Shown here in pieces: positions 35,411 through 48,600 of a stretch of DNA of 64,000 bases. The first letter of the stretch is position 1. Each line of letters starts with the position of its first letter. This DNA is from Promerops cafer (Eukaryota; Chordata; Aves; Passeriformes; Nectariniidae), in contig VZSE01005034.1 of NCBI GenBank assembly GCA_013398275.1, positions 2,093,602 to 2,157,601 on the forward strand, given 5' to 3'. Position numbers and translations under genes: made by a program. The notes under the pieces are model-generated. The model saw only the letters and a program-made list of their open reading frames with translations. It made no database searches and was not told the origin of the DNA.

Positions 35411-35849
35411 CTTTACAAGGTTTTGTAATTTAAAGCCACAGAACCTGCATCTGTCAGCTTTGCCTTTTATGAAGAAGGCAATTTTCTGAGACTCAACATT
35501 ACATGTCTCTTGGAAATTCACCTGGGTGGCAAATAAAATCATTCCCTCTTTTAGGGCATTTCACATGAGTAAAATATTTGTTGATAGGTTGTGTTGCAGT
35601 AATCTATACTGAAGCCGTTGCTATTTGCTAATATATTGGGTAAGTATAGAGGATGAAAATAGCAAATTTTCCCTAAGAGCTTGTGTCCCTGAAGGGAGTC
35701 AGTGGCCTCTGTCTTTCACTGGGTCTCAGTGGGTGGAATAACAATCTTGCTTCAGCCACACTCTAAAGAGAAGAAGTCCTCTATCATGGCTCAAAGCAAA
35801 ATATGAACAATCAGTGGAGTCTCACAATGAGCAACATCAGGTTGGACTG

Positions 35850-35945
35850 GGAGCACAGAAAAGGCTGTGCTGATTCAGTCCAAGGGCTGCTCCAGGCCAT
35901 GTCTCTGATAGTGGCCAGAAGCAGGTGCCTGACTGAGAGAAGAGC
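35850..35945. repeat. Possible old dispersed repeat fragment
   Basis: The stretch with TGATTCAGTCCAAGGGCTG and CCATGTCTCTGATAGTGGCC resembles a widespread, diverged reptile/bird interspersed repeat that has a 'TCTCTGACAGTGGCCAG' block. The assignment is from memory of the pattern and could be wrong. Confidence 0.3.
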
Positions 35946-38900
35946 AAAGTAAAGGACCCTCCCAGCTGCTGTCTCAGGCTGCTTTCAGCTCAGATTTCTT
36001 GAGAGCAATGTGGTTTGTCTTATTTGCTAATTCACATGGAACTGTCTTTTGAACATTTCTTCATTCTCCATGCAAACTTTTTAAAAGGCACAACATCCTT
36101 TACCAAGGAGATCCACGCACCAGCTTCAACCTGGAGTGAAGAAATAATCTCCCTGCATTCATTTTTACCCTGGTTTGTCCATGACCTGAGCACCCTAGAT
36201 TTTACATTAGATGAAACAACAAACAGCACATCCCTGTCCATTCTCTCCACACTGCTCCTTACCTTGTTGATCTCTACTGTTCTCCCACTACATCCCCTCT
36301 GTTGCGAGCTGAAAAGTCTAAGCCTGCTTGGTCGTTCCTCATACAGAAGCCACTCCTTCAACACCTACATTTTAGGAACAGGATTTCCTCAGCCTCCTAT
36401 GTCTTTGTTTCTTTTTTGGATTTTACTTCCAGTTATCAAATTACAAGCTTTGTTATGTCATGACTATCGTCTAATCCATCTCTCCTTCTAAGTCGAGTGC
36501 AGGAAGATCTGCAGTGCTCTTAGTAGTTCTTTACCCTGGAAACAGCTCACTACCAGGAAACAGTACCAAATGTGTTTCCAAAAATCCCAATTCAAAAGTC
36601 TGGAGCACAAAGTAATGATGCTGGAATCCTGCAGAATAGGAGATTTCCAATACATGGAATAGGGTAGTCTAAATGAATCAGCCAAATGTAAATTTCCCCC
36701 AGGTCACATTACAACAAATGTCAAAACTAGCACGATGTGGATCTATAAGTTGTAAAGAGTTGCTAGTGCTAAAGATTACTTTTAAACATAAACAAAAAGG
36801 CTGAGGGAAAAAATTTGAAATTTTACGGTGTGGTCTTAGAAGAGGAATGAGGGAAGGGTAAGAAGGTGAAGAAATACTCTAGGCAGAAACTCTATTGTGA
36901 AAGATGATTCAGTGTTATCTCAAAACCCACCTAATTTTCTCTTTCAAGACAGTTTCCTGTTACAAGATAGAATAATTCTATTATTCCAAAAAACGTAAAG
37001 CTGTTAAATGTGCCTGATTTGGTATAATGAACTACAATTCAAGGAGTGAACATAAAGCAAATGGTTTCTTTGGGGAACCAGGAAGAAAAAGAATGTTTTC
37101 CAAATAGCCTGAAAAATAACAACTGGCAGGTATTTCCCAAGAATGCCTGTGCTAAAATCCTTGGGGAAGAAAATGATAGATTTAAAACTGCATTAAGAGT
37201 TTAACATCACAAGTCTGGGTAATTAGTAACAACAGAAACGAGGCTAAGAAAGCAGTATCTGGTATTCATGCTGGTGCTTACTGGGCTATGTGTGTGGGAG
37301 ATGGGAGGTAGAAAAAGCTCCTGCTCCTAAAAAGAATTGATAGGCTTTTGTTATAGTGGGGGGAAAAGCTGTTTGGAATAGTCTGATGAGAGCTGCTTTC
37401 TATAAATCTTTAAGAAAGGCCTCAATGTGGAAAGTGCAAATCCAAGGCAGGACTCAATCGTTCCTATACCAGTTTGTGCTACAGAGCATGTTTGGACCAC
37501 ACTACTGAAAGTATCAGCAGTGGCACTTTCCTGGCAGTAACAGGAATAAGAATCTGCTCCGTATCATAAAATTTGCCTCTCTCCACAGCAGCCACTTAAC
37601 TGCACCAGGATGCACTTAAGGACTCTTAGCTGCCTTGAAGTAACATCATTTTTGGCAGGGAATGACCTCCCAACTGGTGTCACTTCCTGGTGTGGCCAGA
37701 CTGTTCTGTGTCTAAAAATTTCTGATCCCATAACAGAAGAAAGAACTTTTACATATTAAACCAAGAACACATCAGTAGATTTAAACTCTTGGGCCACATT
37801 TCTGTCCTTGTCCTGAAACCACCGTGAGATCCACCTTCCACAGCTGCATTAGTCACCACAAGTTTAGAGAAATAGTTGTGGCAACCTGAAGAAGATTGTA
37901 GGCTGGCTGTACCATGACATGTGATACCCTTTGCCTCAATTCAGCTCTGCTGTTAGAATTTCAACAAAAATTGTAAAGCTAAATAAGACTGAGATTTTAA
38001 GCACAAAGCTGGTATATCCTGGGACAGTGCTTCATAGAGAACTTCACTGTTCAAGTGGCAACATTTCCCACACTCTTCTGCCCCTTGACCCTTTCTTTTG
38101 TGTCAAAAGATGGTCTTTGTTCTGCCAATAAATACATTGCTTGTGATGATTTTATTGTGCTAAGTTGTTTTCTCAGTTAAGGAAATCCTCCTCCATGTTG
38201 GGTATGGATTTCTACCTGCCAGCAGATTGTTTCCTACCTAAAGATGCCTGGTTTTTAAAATGCATATATCCATATCCTGCTTGTAGTGACAAAAAAAAAA
38301 AAAAAAGAGAAAAAAATCACTGAGAGCCAGCAACGTGAGACAGTCTCTCATGTCTCACATTCTGGACTGTAAAAAAATTATTCTTTAACACTGAACAGTC
38401 TTCAAAAGCTGTTCCTTATGCTACATTCTTAAATTTACGGTCAGTCCTATTTTCAGTATTTCACTTAGTCATATTTAGCAGCCAGGTGATAAAGACAAAA
38501 GAAATCTTTAAACATCTTTACGATTGGCATCCTCTAACATGAGCAAATTTGTTCTATACTGCATTAAAATTATGCATTTCATGTAGGAAATTGATCCATC
38601 AGAATTACAACCTAGGAAGTGTGCTTCAAAATCAGCTTCATGCAATAACCATTAAATACAGCCATAGTTTATGACTGTCACCTCAACAGTCTTTTAAGCA
38701 GTAGACATTTGCCATCCAGTTGGAGGACGTGTCACTGCTTTCACAGAGAACATTTAGCCTGTGGGGCTTTTTTACTTTTCATTTTTAAGCTACGTGAAAT
38801 TCAATTCTACATTTTGACTAGACAAAGTCTGGTACTTGAGACAGAAGGAACGTGGACCTGAACATGACATTTTATCCCACTTATCTTTTTAGCAAGATGC

Positions 38901-39601
38901 TAATAAAATTAACATTGTTATTAATGGGCATTGCCTGATTTGTGTGATTTGCATTGCTCAAGTGCTTTGAGATAGCTGTGTGACCACTGCCATCACTGTA
39001 TAGTGGCAGAGGAAATGGTCCTCACATAAACTGAGGCTTTGCATTTTCCTGCCTTAATACAAGAACGTGATTCAGCAAATAGAAAACTGGCTGTTAAAGC
39101 CAAGCCAAGCCAGGCTGGAGGAGTGTGCACTCACTGACCTGCCCTGTCTAGCAGTAAGGCTTCATTGGTCACAGGTACAGGAGACAGGCTCAGGAGAGAG
39201 TTTAGTGTGCACATAATCCAGTGCAGAGATAGGGATCAGACTCAAAAAGGTATTTTGGACCAAATGCCAATAGATGTGAGGCACTGAGGTAGCACGTGCA
39301 TGTGGGTAGGAGTACTTCTCTATTGAGATTAATGAATGTGAAATGGCAGCAGGAAAAACTCTACAGGACAGTTTTCTAGAGGTCTAATTAAGGAGTATAG
39401 TTTAGTGGGAGACTAGAACCAAGTGGAAACTGAAGCTCTGTTTTCTCAAGAAAGGAGGAAAGAAAATTCAATAGGATTTACTATGCTACAAAATCACAGT
39501 GATTTTCACATAGGTCAGAAAGAGAAGGCAAATTTTACCCACATTTTTCACCAGTGTTTACTTTAGCTCACTGAAACTTGAACATTATTTTGCTTTTCAG
39601 A
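35946..39601. other. Intergenic sequence, no gene recognised
   Basis: Contains a 16-base poly-A at 38291-38306, without a recognisable retrocopy upstream of it. The open frame 36015-36491 (plus, 158 codons) overlaps an equally open minus frame and is Leu/Ser-rich; neither is recognisable. No CR1 copy seen. Confidence 0.5.
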
Positions 39602-39649
39602 ACAAAATGTATTATCCTATTACTAGTAAAATAGGATAATACATTTTGT
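39602..39649. repeat. Perfect snap-back inverted repeat (20-bp arms, 8-base loop)
   Basis: ACAAAATGTATTATCCTATT at 39602-39621 is exactly complementary to 39630-39649, with loop ACTAGTAA between. The arms show no mismatch, and the complementarity stops abruptly at both outer ends. It could form a cruciform, or a short hairpin if transcribed. It does not look like the terminal repeats of a known element. Confidence 0.97.
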
Positions 39650-42600
39650 CAGCAACCCTAAGTCTGTAGGCTCATAGGACTCAAACTGAAATTAAGAAAA
39701 GAAAAGATAAATAAGATGTCCACAGAATTGATCCATTTTTATCACAGTAGGATGATTTCATGTAGCTGATTAAAAATTGGAATTAACCTGCCATACAAGA
39801 AAATTTTCCTTAAATTCTAGTGGACAAGTATGAATCCATCACATGTGCATCCTATGTTATTGACACATTGGGGAACTACAACAGCTGCACCTCTTGTTAA
39901 AAAATAGAAATTCACCAACAAAATAATGAAGTTACTTCCTGTCCAGACAGCAATAGTAATCTCAAAGTTCACCTCACATAGAAATGTTTGCAAGAATTGA
40001 TTTGAATCATGGCCAGAGAGTTGACACTGGAAGGCGCAGTGGCAAAAGTGGATGCTGACAAAGAGAGTATTTCAGGGAAACAAGCAAGGTTCCTTGTTCT
40101 GGAAATTAAAGCTTCTGCACTGAGTCTAACTTGGCTAAACTCAGTTGTAGTGTCAAGGGGTGAGAAGGGATGGTGCAGGTTAATGGTACAACTTTTACAT
40201 TGCTTTCTATTTGGAGTCCAAAAATTTAGTTGGGAAAAAAAGATCAGAGCTTTACGTGACTTGGAAAGGAAATGGCAATGTGGGCAGAGAGGTGTGTGGG
40301 CAGGGAAAGGGTCCAAATATGAATTACTCTAATAAAGTTAAGAAAGAGTTCATTCAAGGTTTTTCCATGTTGACTGGCACCAGTCCTGCATTTACAGCAT
40401 GTGGTGAGGCTTGAAATTAAATAGACTCCAATGACAGCAATTGGAAAAGGTTATTTGACCTTAAAACAAAAATAAAGCCATTACACTCTGCCTGGAGGAA
40501 AGTTTGGGGCAGGGGAGAAAGAGATTAGAAAGCTATGCAGCTGGCCAAGGTGAGGAAGAAATAAAACCACAGGACGCAGTTTCTCAACCTGAGGAATTGT
40601 TTTCACTCTGCTTCTGTAGGGACTTCATTGGACTTGGATTTTTTTTTGCAGCACTGCTATATCTGGCAAACACTATGGTCATGGCTAATACCTACTGACT
40701 GGGTACCAGAGCTATCAGAGCTGGTTCTTACTCTGTTTTTCCTTATTTTCCCCTTTCTTAAATACATTTTTCCAGAAGCACAGCTGTGCCCTGCAGTAGG
40801 TCCATTTGAGCTGGCTGGCAATACCTGTGTCCAGTACGGGTCAGCCTCTGGCCTCACCCCACAGAGGGTAGAGCCCCTGCAGCCCCCCACTGTCAGTGCC
40901 TGGGCACCTGTGCCCAGTACTCATGAAATTTCAGTGGTAAGGCCATAATTAGAACATTAAAAAAACCCCAAAACAGGAAAACAAACCAACAGAGCGGCCC
41001 AACAACAACAGTTAAAGGAGAGCATATGCCAAGGAACACAAACCCATATATGTGATATGTAGCAAACAACAAATGAAAGGACAGGAACTCATATATAAAT
41101 ATATTTGTGTGATCTCCCTCCAGCACCTCCTGCTTTTCCCATGCCTGACTGCTTACACTCAATATTACTCCTAATAACTTTAAAAGGAATATCTTAACAC
41201 ATTTTCCATTGATAGCAGACCGAGGCAAAGCAATTAAAAATGATAACTGCAGGTGACAATCCTGCCTCTCGGAAACCTCTTCCAAAGGCTGTTTAAACAC
41301 CTCCCTGTGAGCCCCAGTCTCAGTGGGGCCAGGAAGGACTCGCTGCTGGCAGTTTCTGTGCTTGCCTCAGGCAGGATCCATTCCCATACTCGGTGCAAGC
41401 ACAGCCTGCTCTGCAGTAACCCCAAACCCGAACACACCCAACGCAACCCAAGTCCCACTAGACATAAATTTTACTTTCACATCTCCAGCCTGCCGCCGGG
41501 GCTGGTAGGAGCCTTGTGTCTACACTGAGGATGTGCTTCCAGGGGGTGGTGACAGCTCTCAGAAGAAAGCAGTGACTGAAAAGGGAACATGTCAGGGGGC
41601 CCTGTCTGACATGGACCTTAGCAGCATGGGAGAGGTTGCAGGGATGGCGGAGGGAGTCGGTGCAGCCTGGCAGGGGATGGGGCAGTCGGCAGTAATTCTC
41701 ACCCTTAGACAGAGCCTTCTACCAGCAGCTCGAATCAAAAAGAAAAGTTTGCTTTTAAATCATAAGGAAAGTTGCAGGGTGTTGCAAAAAAAAAAAAAAA
41801 TCTCCACCATAAATAATGCAAATGACAATACAGCAACCTTTGAAATGGACTAAGAGTAATACAGAATTCTGATCAAAGCATAAACTACTTACCCCAAACT
41901 GCTTACACACAAACCAGGATTTTTTGATACCAAGTTCACCTTCTGCCTTGACTGTTTATGTGTTTTATTGATTTATTTGAAACTCTGTTTGGAGACTGTT
42001 AAGAAATTGCAGTAAAACTATGTTGTAGAGATCAGAAACACCATGTGCATTAAATAACCAAGGGTGCCTCTTAAAGCCTCAGGAGCAGTCTAAGAAATAA
42101 CATGAACATTTTCCAAGTTAAGTTTCCTATTTCTATAACTAAGAAATGCAAATTAAAGTCAGAGATTGTGGCCAGTGTATAGTTCAGAGCTGAAGCTCAG
42201 CTTTTACGCGTGGATTAACTTGTGTGATTGATCACCCAAGTCAGAGCAGTTCTGCTTCTGTTATGAGCCGGCTTCATCGCCCACAGAATTCATCACTGCT
42301 TAAGTGAGAAAAATGCCAGTGCACAGGTAACAGCTTAACCCAGCCATACACACTCTGGCAAGAAAACAGGCAGTGAATGTGAAGGCAATGGCAGCTGTCA
42401 GACAGCAGGACCTGGATTCCCAGGATTTTGCATTGCTCTGACTGATCTCACAGACAGAGCGGGCTGGGGACACTTGCCCACTTGTCTTGTCCCACAGACA
42501 CTTGCTGGCTGAAGAGCAGCTAGCTTTATTAATCCAGCCTTGAACAGAGAAGTCTGAGTGCTGTTACTTTGTCCTTTTTTCCCTGGGTTTGTTTTCGGAT

Positions 42601-45600
42601 TCTAGGGGAAAATACCAATGCAGATCTAGCATTTGTAAATAAAAACTACATTAATAAAACAGTAAGTAGGGGCTGGTGGTTTTCTGTGGTTTGGTCTGAG
42701 AATAGGGGGAGCTGGCAGTCATTTGAAACAGTAATATCTTTCAGAGATGCTCTTGAAGAGTGCTTTTATGAATTGGCCTCTGATGACTAGTGAAGTACAT
42801 CTAGGACTTATTTGTCTTTAAAGAGTAGCGACACGAATTTCAGTAAGTGTTAAGGTCAGGGCATACTAGAAATATGGACTTGTTCTATTACAAAGTTCAA
42901 TCAGAATGAACCAACCGTTTGTCATGGAGCAAAACAACCAGTATTTTAAAACACAAACTTATGTAAAATTAATTGTAAAACACTTCAAAAACAGATATCA
43001 CACTTTGCTCATATATGCGCTCAAGTGGTGAATTCTTCATTAAGTGCAGAAAACACTCTCAATAGGGAAACACTATCAGTGATACTGAATAAAAAACACA
43101 CTAAAGCATATTTCAGAGACATAACAGAAGTGCAGATTTGAGTGTGGCTCTCATTGCCACATGCAGAAAGCCAGACTGAGTCCCAGGTTACCAGACTGGC
43201 AAGGTCTGAACAGGGCTAAGATAGGCCAAGGTTGCAAGGGAGAAAAGCACATCACCTATCGGCTATCATCTTTAGACAGCACCTGGAATAAACCAAAATA
43301 GCCCTGTAAGGAGCTTCATATAAGCCTCCTCTGCCACAATGGTGTAAACCAAGGAGAAGGGGCGGGAGAAATTGCACAACAATCTGGAAATCTGTTGGGG
43401 AAATAAGCAATTAAGGATAAGAAGCAGGTGTCAGTCACTGGCCATGCCATCAGGTCTTTTCTGAGCACGCCTTAGAGATGTATGTGTCATACCTAGCATC
43501 ACCGAGTGTTTTGCTTGGCTAGAGAGTTTTAAGGACAGAAATTCAACTACAAAAATAAAAACCATGGTCCATCCTGAGTAATAAAAACTCCCTCAATCAA
43601 TCCAGATTCACCAACCTGGGCGCTTTCCAGATGTTTTCTGTTGCAGACCAGAATGGAAGAGAATTTTGAAAAATGTTACCAGGAAGAAATACAGGAGTGG
43701 TAATTCTGATCATTTGTGCACCAGGGACACACTCTCCTTTTAGGGGAGTAGGAGAAGGGCTAACTCGTGAGGTGTTTTTGCTCTGGCAAAACCTCGTGCA
43801 GGTAACTCCATGCTGACTTCTGAATTTCTCACCATAGTGTCAACTGGACCTCGGTAACAACAGTTCCTTTTACAGGGAGCTGTGGGAGGCATCTGTCAGA
43901 ATTAGCCTTGCAAGCACAACTTGTGACACTCTATAACATGTCCCAGGTTCTCCAGCACATAAATTGCAGCTGCAGAGCAGTTATTCTTAAAAGGCAAATA
44001 ATTATTTAGCAATTTGTTGAAGACAAAGAACAAGTAATTGCTTGTTTTCCTTATAGACTATAAAATAGTGCTTTAGGCAAAAAGTGTGGTTTGCCATTAA
44101 TTTCTAGCTCAATCAATGCAAAATATTTGCAGTACAAAGTGAATATGGACCCTGTCAAAGTGCAGTATTTTCTCCTGTCTGTTTAAAGATATCAGAGAGG
44201 AAAGTGCAAAGGAGCAATGCCCCTAAGGAAGGCCAGATAAACTCTGCTCACATTGAAAAAAGCCTGGAATATATCATGGTACCAGCTCTTCAAGCCAATC
44301 TTTGTGCAAGGAAGTCAATGTTAAGGCTTGAAATGGGAAACTGAAAGAGGTCACTCTGCTTTTATTGAGCTTCTCCTTCATGTCAAACCAGCAGGTTGTG
44401 TGTTATACTCCTCACGGGTCACTGATAGCCTATCACAAAGCCTCTCTGTTTGGATGCCATCCCCGAAACCTCACCAGCCAGCAGAGCAGAAACACTAAGG
44501 TAGAGCTACCATCCAAAAAGCTTCCCAGCACAATGGCTGCTGCTGTCATGGCAGGACAATAAAGTGGGTTTTATGCTGGTATATTTTCCTCATCATATGC
44601 ATGACAGAAAGTCTAATGGGCCTTAGTAGTTTCTCAGTGGCTTTTAAGGCCCTATAAAATAGCCTACTATCAGTTCGATCTGTGTTCTCAAGATGTCTGC
44701 CTGAACATCAGAGAACTCCAGCAGGAGCTATGTTTTTATTCCCCCAACCTGTAGGGAAGAGATAAGCTAATTAGCTGAGAAATTAGAGAGGGAAACTATT
44801 AGCATCACAGAAGTGAAAACGAAAGCACTATGAGAATTTGTAGGTGGGGAAGACCTACCCCACCTACTGCTCTCTAAGGTCTGGAGGGGTTTTGTTAACA
44901 TAGCCTTAATTTTCCAGTTCCTGCCAACAGTCGTGATAGGAAGGGACCCTTCTAATATTGCTGGAGAAACACTTTGTCCTTCAATAGTCTACTTGCAGTT
45001 GGGTCTCTGACTTCATGTAGTTTCAAAAGTGGTCTAGTTCTAGAGGACAAAAAGGTTGTGCTTCAGAATTACTGATGACAGAAGCTACAGACAGATTTAA
45101 CAAGTGCAAGGGGAGATGTTTCTCTTCTGAACAATACATCATGTCTGGCCACTGAAGTCATACCCCTCTTCTTTCTTTGTCAGCAGCCTAGGACTGTCCT
45201 ATGTCAATTCCCTTGGTGCCAGCTCCTTTTGGGGGACTGGCAAATCCTCACCGTTTCCCTGTATCCACTGTTATCCTTGATTCAGGACAAAGTACAAAGC
45301 TCATTAGTTTTTCTCTCAGTCTTGGTTATACTGCAGAGGAGTGCTCAGAAATAGTACTTCAAGAACAGAAGACAGATGGATTGCGTAATGTTTTTGCAGC
45401 ATAACTTACAAACTTCATTCTTGGAAGACAAAGAGATTGAGTTCTTCTGTTTTCAGTTTTACACAGATCCAGATTCATTATCTTGCTTCTACCCGATAAC
45501 TTATTATTGAAAAGATGCAAATAGGCAAAACAAAACCGTAGAATTGGAATAAGTCCACCAGATATTTCACAAAAACCAATCACATATTTACTAAATCAGC

Positions 45601-45650
45601 TATCAAACACTTTATTTTTAACTTCTTTCCTGACAGTTATGGCTACCCTC
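39650..45650. other. Intergenic sequence with one motif-rich patch
   Basis: No exon or CR1 copy recognised. A 14-base poly-A lies near 41787. The patch about 42185-42300 has GGATTA (42212-42217, OTX/PITX type), TGATTGATCA (42225-42234, PBX/HOX type) and several CpGs. A GC-richer stretch about 41260-41700 holds overlapping open frames of no recognised family. Confidence 0.5.
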
Positions 45651-45675
45651 AGGATGTCTCCTGGAGAGACATCCT
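45651..45675. repeat. Perfect short hairpin (10-bp stem, 5-base loop)
   Basis: AGGATGTCTC, loop CTGGA, GAGACATCCT. The stem is perfect and would be stable as RNA or as a cruciform. It is too short for a microRNA precursor on its own, and I see no longer flanking stem. Confidence 0.9.
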
Positions 45676-48600
45676 TGGCTTTAAACACTGCAGAAATCAA
45701 GGCCAAAGGTAAGAAGGAACAGAGAGACTGGAGCAGACCTTGTTCACCTAAAGTAATTTCTCTCAGAAGTTTTGTTCCTAGTTCTGACCACAGTTCTTTC
45801 TGACTGAGGAGATCATCTTTGCTGTCACATCTCCAAATATCTCTTTTCTGAATTACTTTCCAGAAGGTTCCAGACCTCTAAGGGAGGGAGTACTGCCATA
45901 CCTGCTCCAGACTTCTCTAAGAACACTTTGTTGTGATTATTCCCATGTTCCCTTCTTGCTGCTGAAGCAGTTCTCTTTGTTCCTCCTTGTCTCACAGCAG
46001 ATGCATTCCCATAAATAGGTAAGTACCAAACGCATCCCTATTAGGAATTTAAGGGAACTACACTGCTGAATTAATAACTCTTTTTTGAAGTCCCCCAGAT
46101 CCTTTTCTGGAAATCTCCATGCATAAAAACCAAATTAATGCAACCATAAGTGCTGTGTCCCTTTCGACCAGATGGTCTTTCAAATACCTTCCCTTAGATA
46201 TGCTGAGCTTTCTCCAGGCCCTGTTCCTGGAATCCCTTCTGCCTTCATGTGGTCCCACAAATGCAAGTGACCATCTAGGGAGAAGCATGCTCCAGAAGCC
46301 AGTTCACACAGGGAAAGACACTGCTTTGCTGCAACAGTGAATTCGACCACCCCCCTAAAAATCCACCCGACCTGTGCTTCGGGCTGAGCGCGTGTACGAG
46401 CGCCCTCAGTGTGCACGAGACTGCCCAGCTCAGGGAGGTGATTACAAGTTAATTTTGCACCTCCATGGGGTACTCCCTGTGTTACTGTATACAACAAACC
46501 CCTGCAGCCCCTACCAGGGCTCTCCCCGCAGCCTCATGAGACAGGGCACAGGCAGAGACCCATGGAAAGGGAGACATCTCTGTTTACCCAAAGTACCCAG
46601 GTCAGGAGAGATGAATATGCATCACGGGCGGCCTTTCCTGCTGCACCCAGGCCATTTTCAGGACAGAAAACACTTGTTTTAGTAGCTAAACATATGTATT
46701 ACAGCAGTACCTGGCTGTGTCACAGACATCTGGGAACAACCTGACTTCTTGCACTGCCCACCCCTCTCCTATGCATTACAGTGTAAAGACATGGGATTAT
46801 GTGGCCCAATGTCCTACAATAGTCCCTTTGAAGAACATGGAAAAGAAGACGAAGTTAATAAAACTCTCTCAATACCCTCCTGAAAAGGCAAAGTTTTTCA
46901 GCAACTATTAAGGAAATGCTTCTTCTGTTGACTCGCACTTTCACTAAACAGATATATATTTACATAAACATTTTGTATATTTACTGTTGGCCTTGAGAGA
47001 CATAATACACGTGTCACTGAGGTCAACAGCATTTTAATTCTAAAGATTTTTGTTTTTCAAAGCCACCTGGGAATGGTTAAAACAGGATACAGGGCTTTCA
47101 TTCCTGCCTGCCTTCCCGAAGGCTGCTCTGTTCTCTGCTGTACACACGATAGTTGCTATGCATACAGATAGAGCCCTAACAATACTATTCTGACATTTAA
47201 GTATTTCACGCTCTGTGCAGGACAGCCTGTTTGTATTTTTAAACTTGGTTCTTGGGCCAAATGCAAAGAGATGACTCTGAGCTTATCTTCTGTACTCCTA
47301 TCTAAAAAGTTAATGCTTGGGTGTGTCAGGTATCACCTGGGGATTTAAGCAAGAGGCTTTTTGCAGTTAACCCAATCCCGTGACCTGCTCTGAATTACCT
47401 TTGATTTGAAGGCAGTTTCGTTAAGTACCAAACTGCCCCTTCCATTATTTGGAATCAAATTCTCCTGAAATGTGGGTGCACAATAATTCCTATTTTACCT
47501 CCTTAATGGCTCTATACATACTCTGTTACACCTTAGAGCAGAGGTATGGGTGAGACACAGGTGGAGAAGGTTTTGTTGTGCTCGCCTTCTTGAATCTGGT
47601 TTTCTTTGCTGAATGTTTGCAGAATATCAGCACCTAGTTAATGTGGCAGATGTCTATATGAAGGTTAGGGAGGTTAGTGCCTCTTTGATAATAGTGCTTT
47701 CTCATCAGCAGCCAAAGAGTTTGGTTTATATATTACTGGTTTCTGTTTTACCAATATTACGATCACACTCACTGTTGCTCATCTTGCAGCATCTGGAAAA
47801 GGAGGGTAATAGGCATTAGCTTTGTCTCCTTTCTCATCCTTACTGATTGAAAAAGTGGTATGCAACTAGTGTAAAGAGGGGTGGCACAACTGCCTTGCAG
47901 GCTAAATAAAACCTAATATATGCCCTCAGGCAAGGGCTGCAGCAGGATCTTGTATTGATGCCCCAAAGGAACTTCACAGGTAATAGAGGGACACCACCTT
48001 AACAGCAAATTATACTAAATGGCATAGTCAGTGGCTAAGTTATTAGCTGGGGTTTAGACTCTGGGAGAGAGGATCTGAGGGATTTTTCTGAAAGGTTTAC
48101 TGCTCCAGGGACGCTGCGAGCAAGGCTTATCATCCCACACTGGGTCATTGCGTGCTGTCCCTGTGTTAGCCCACAGAAGGCACAGGCAGCTGTGGCTGCA
48201 CTGATGTGACTCCTGCAGTGTCCTACAGCATCCCTGAGGTCAACCCTGCCACTACAGCCAGCGTCAGCTTCTCTTGCAACTCGGATGACGCCATCCCTCT
48301 GCAGCAGTTCCTCCTTAGCTGTAGCCATGAACTGCTGCACTGTGCAGAACAGGCAGCTAGAGGAGGATCTAAGGAGTTATGTTCCAGAAAAAAAGGGATA
48401 TTTGATGCAACACCAGTGAGAGTTACTTTCAACAGTTTACCAAGTTATAACTGTTTCATAAATCCGTAGTTATGTCAAAAGTAAATAGCAACTGAAAAAG
48501 GAGCATCAACTGGAATTGGGCCTGGAAAGCTGGTGTGTTTCTCATCGCCATGCTTCTCTGTACCTGCTGGTTTTGTCACTGCTGTAATTACACTTTCAGA

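Noticed and set aside
36015..36491. 158-codon Leu/Ser-rich plus-strand frame as a membrane protein
   Set aside because: Opposite strand is open over the same stretch and no family features are present.
38291..38306. Poly-A tract as the tail of a processed pseudogene
   Set aside because: No retrocopied coding sequence or target-site duplication was recognised upstream.
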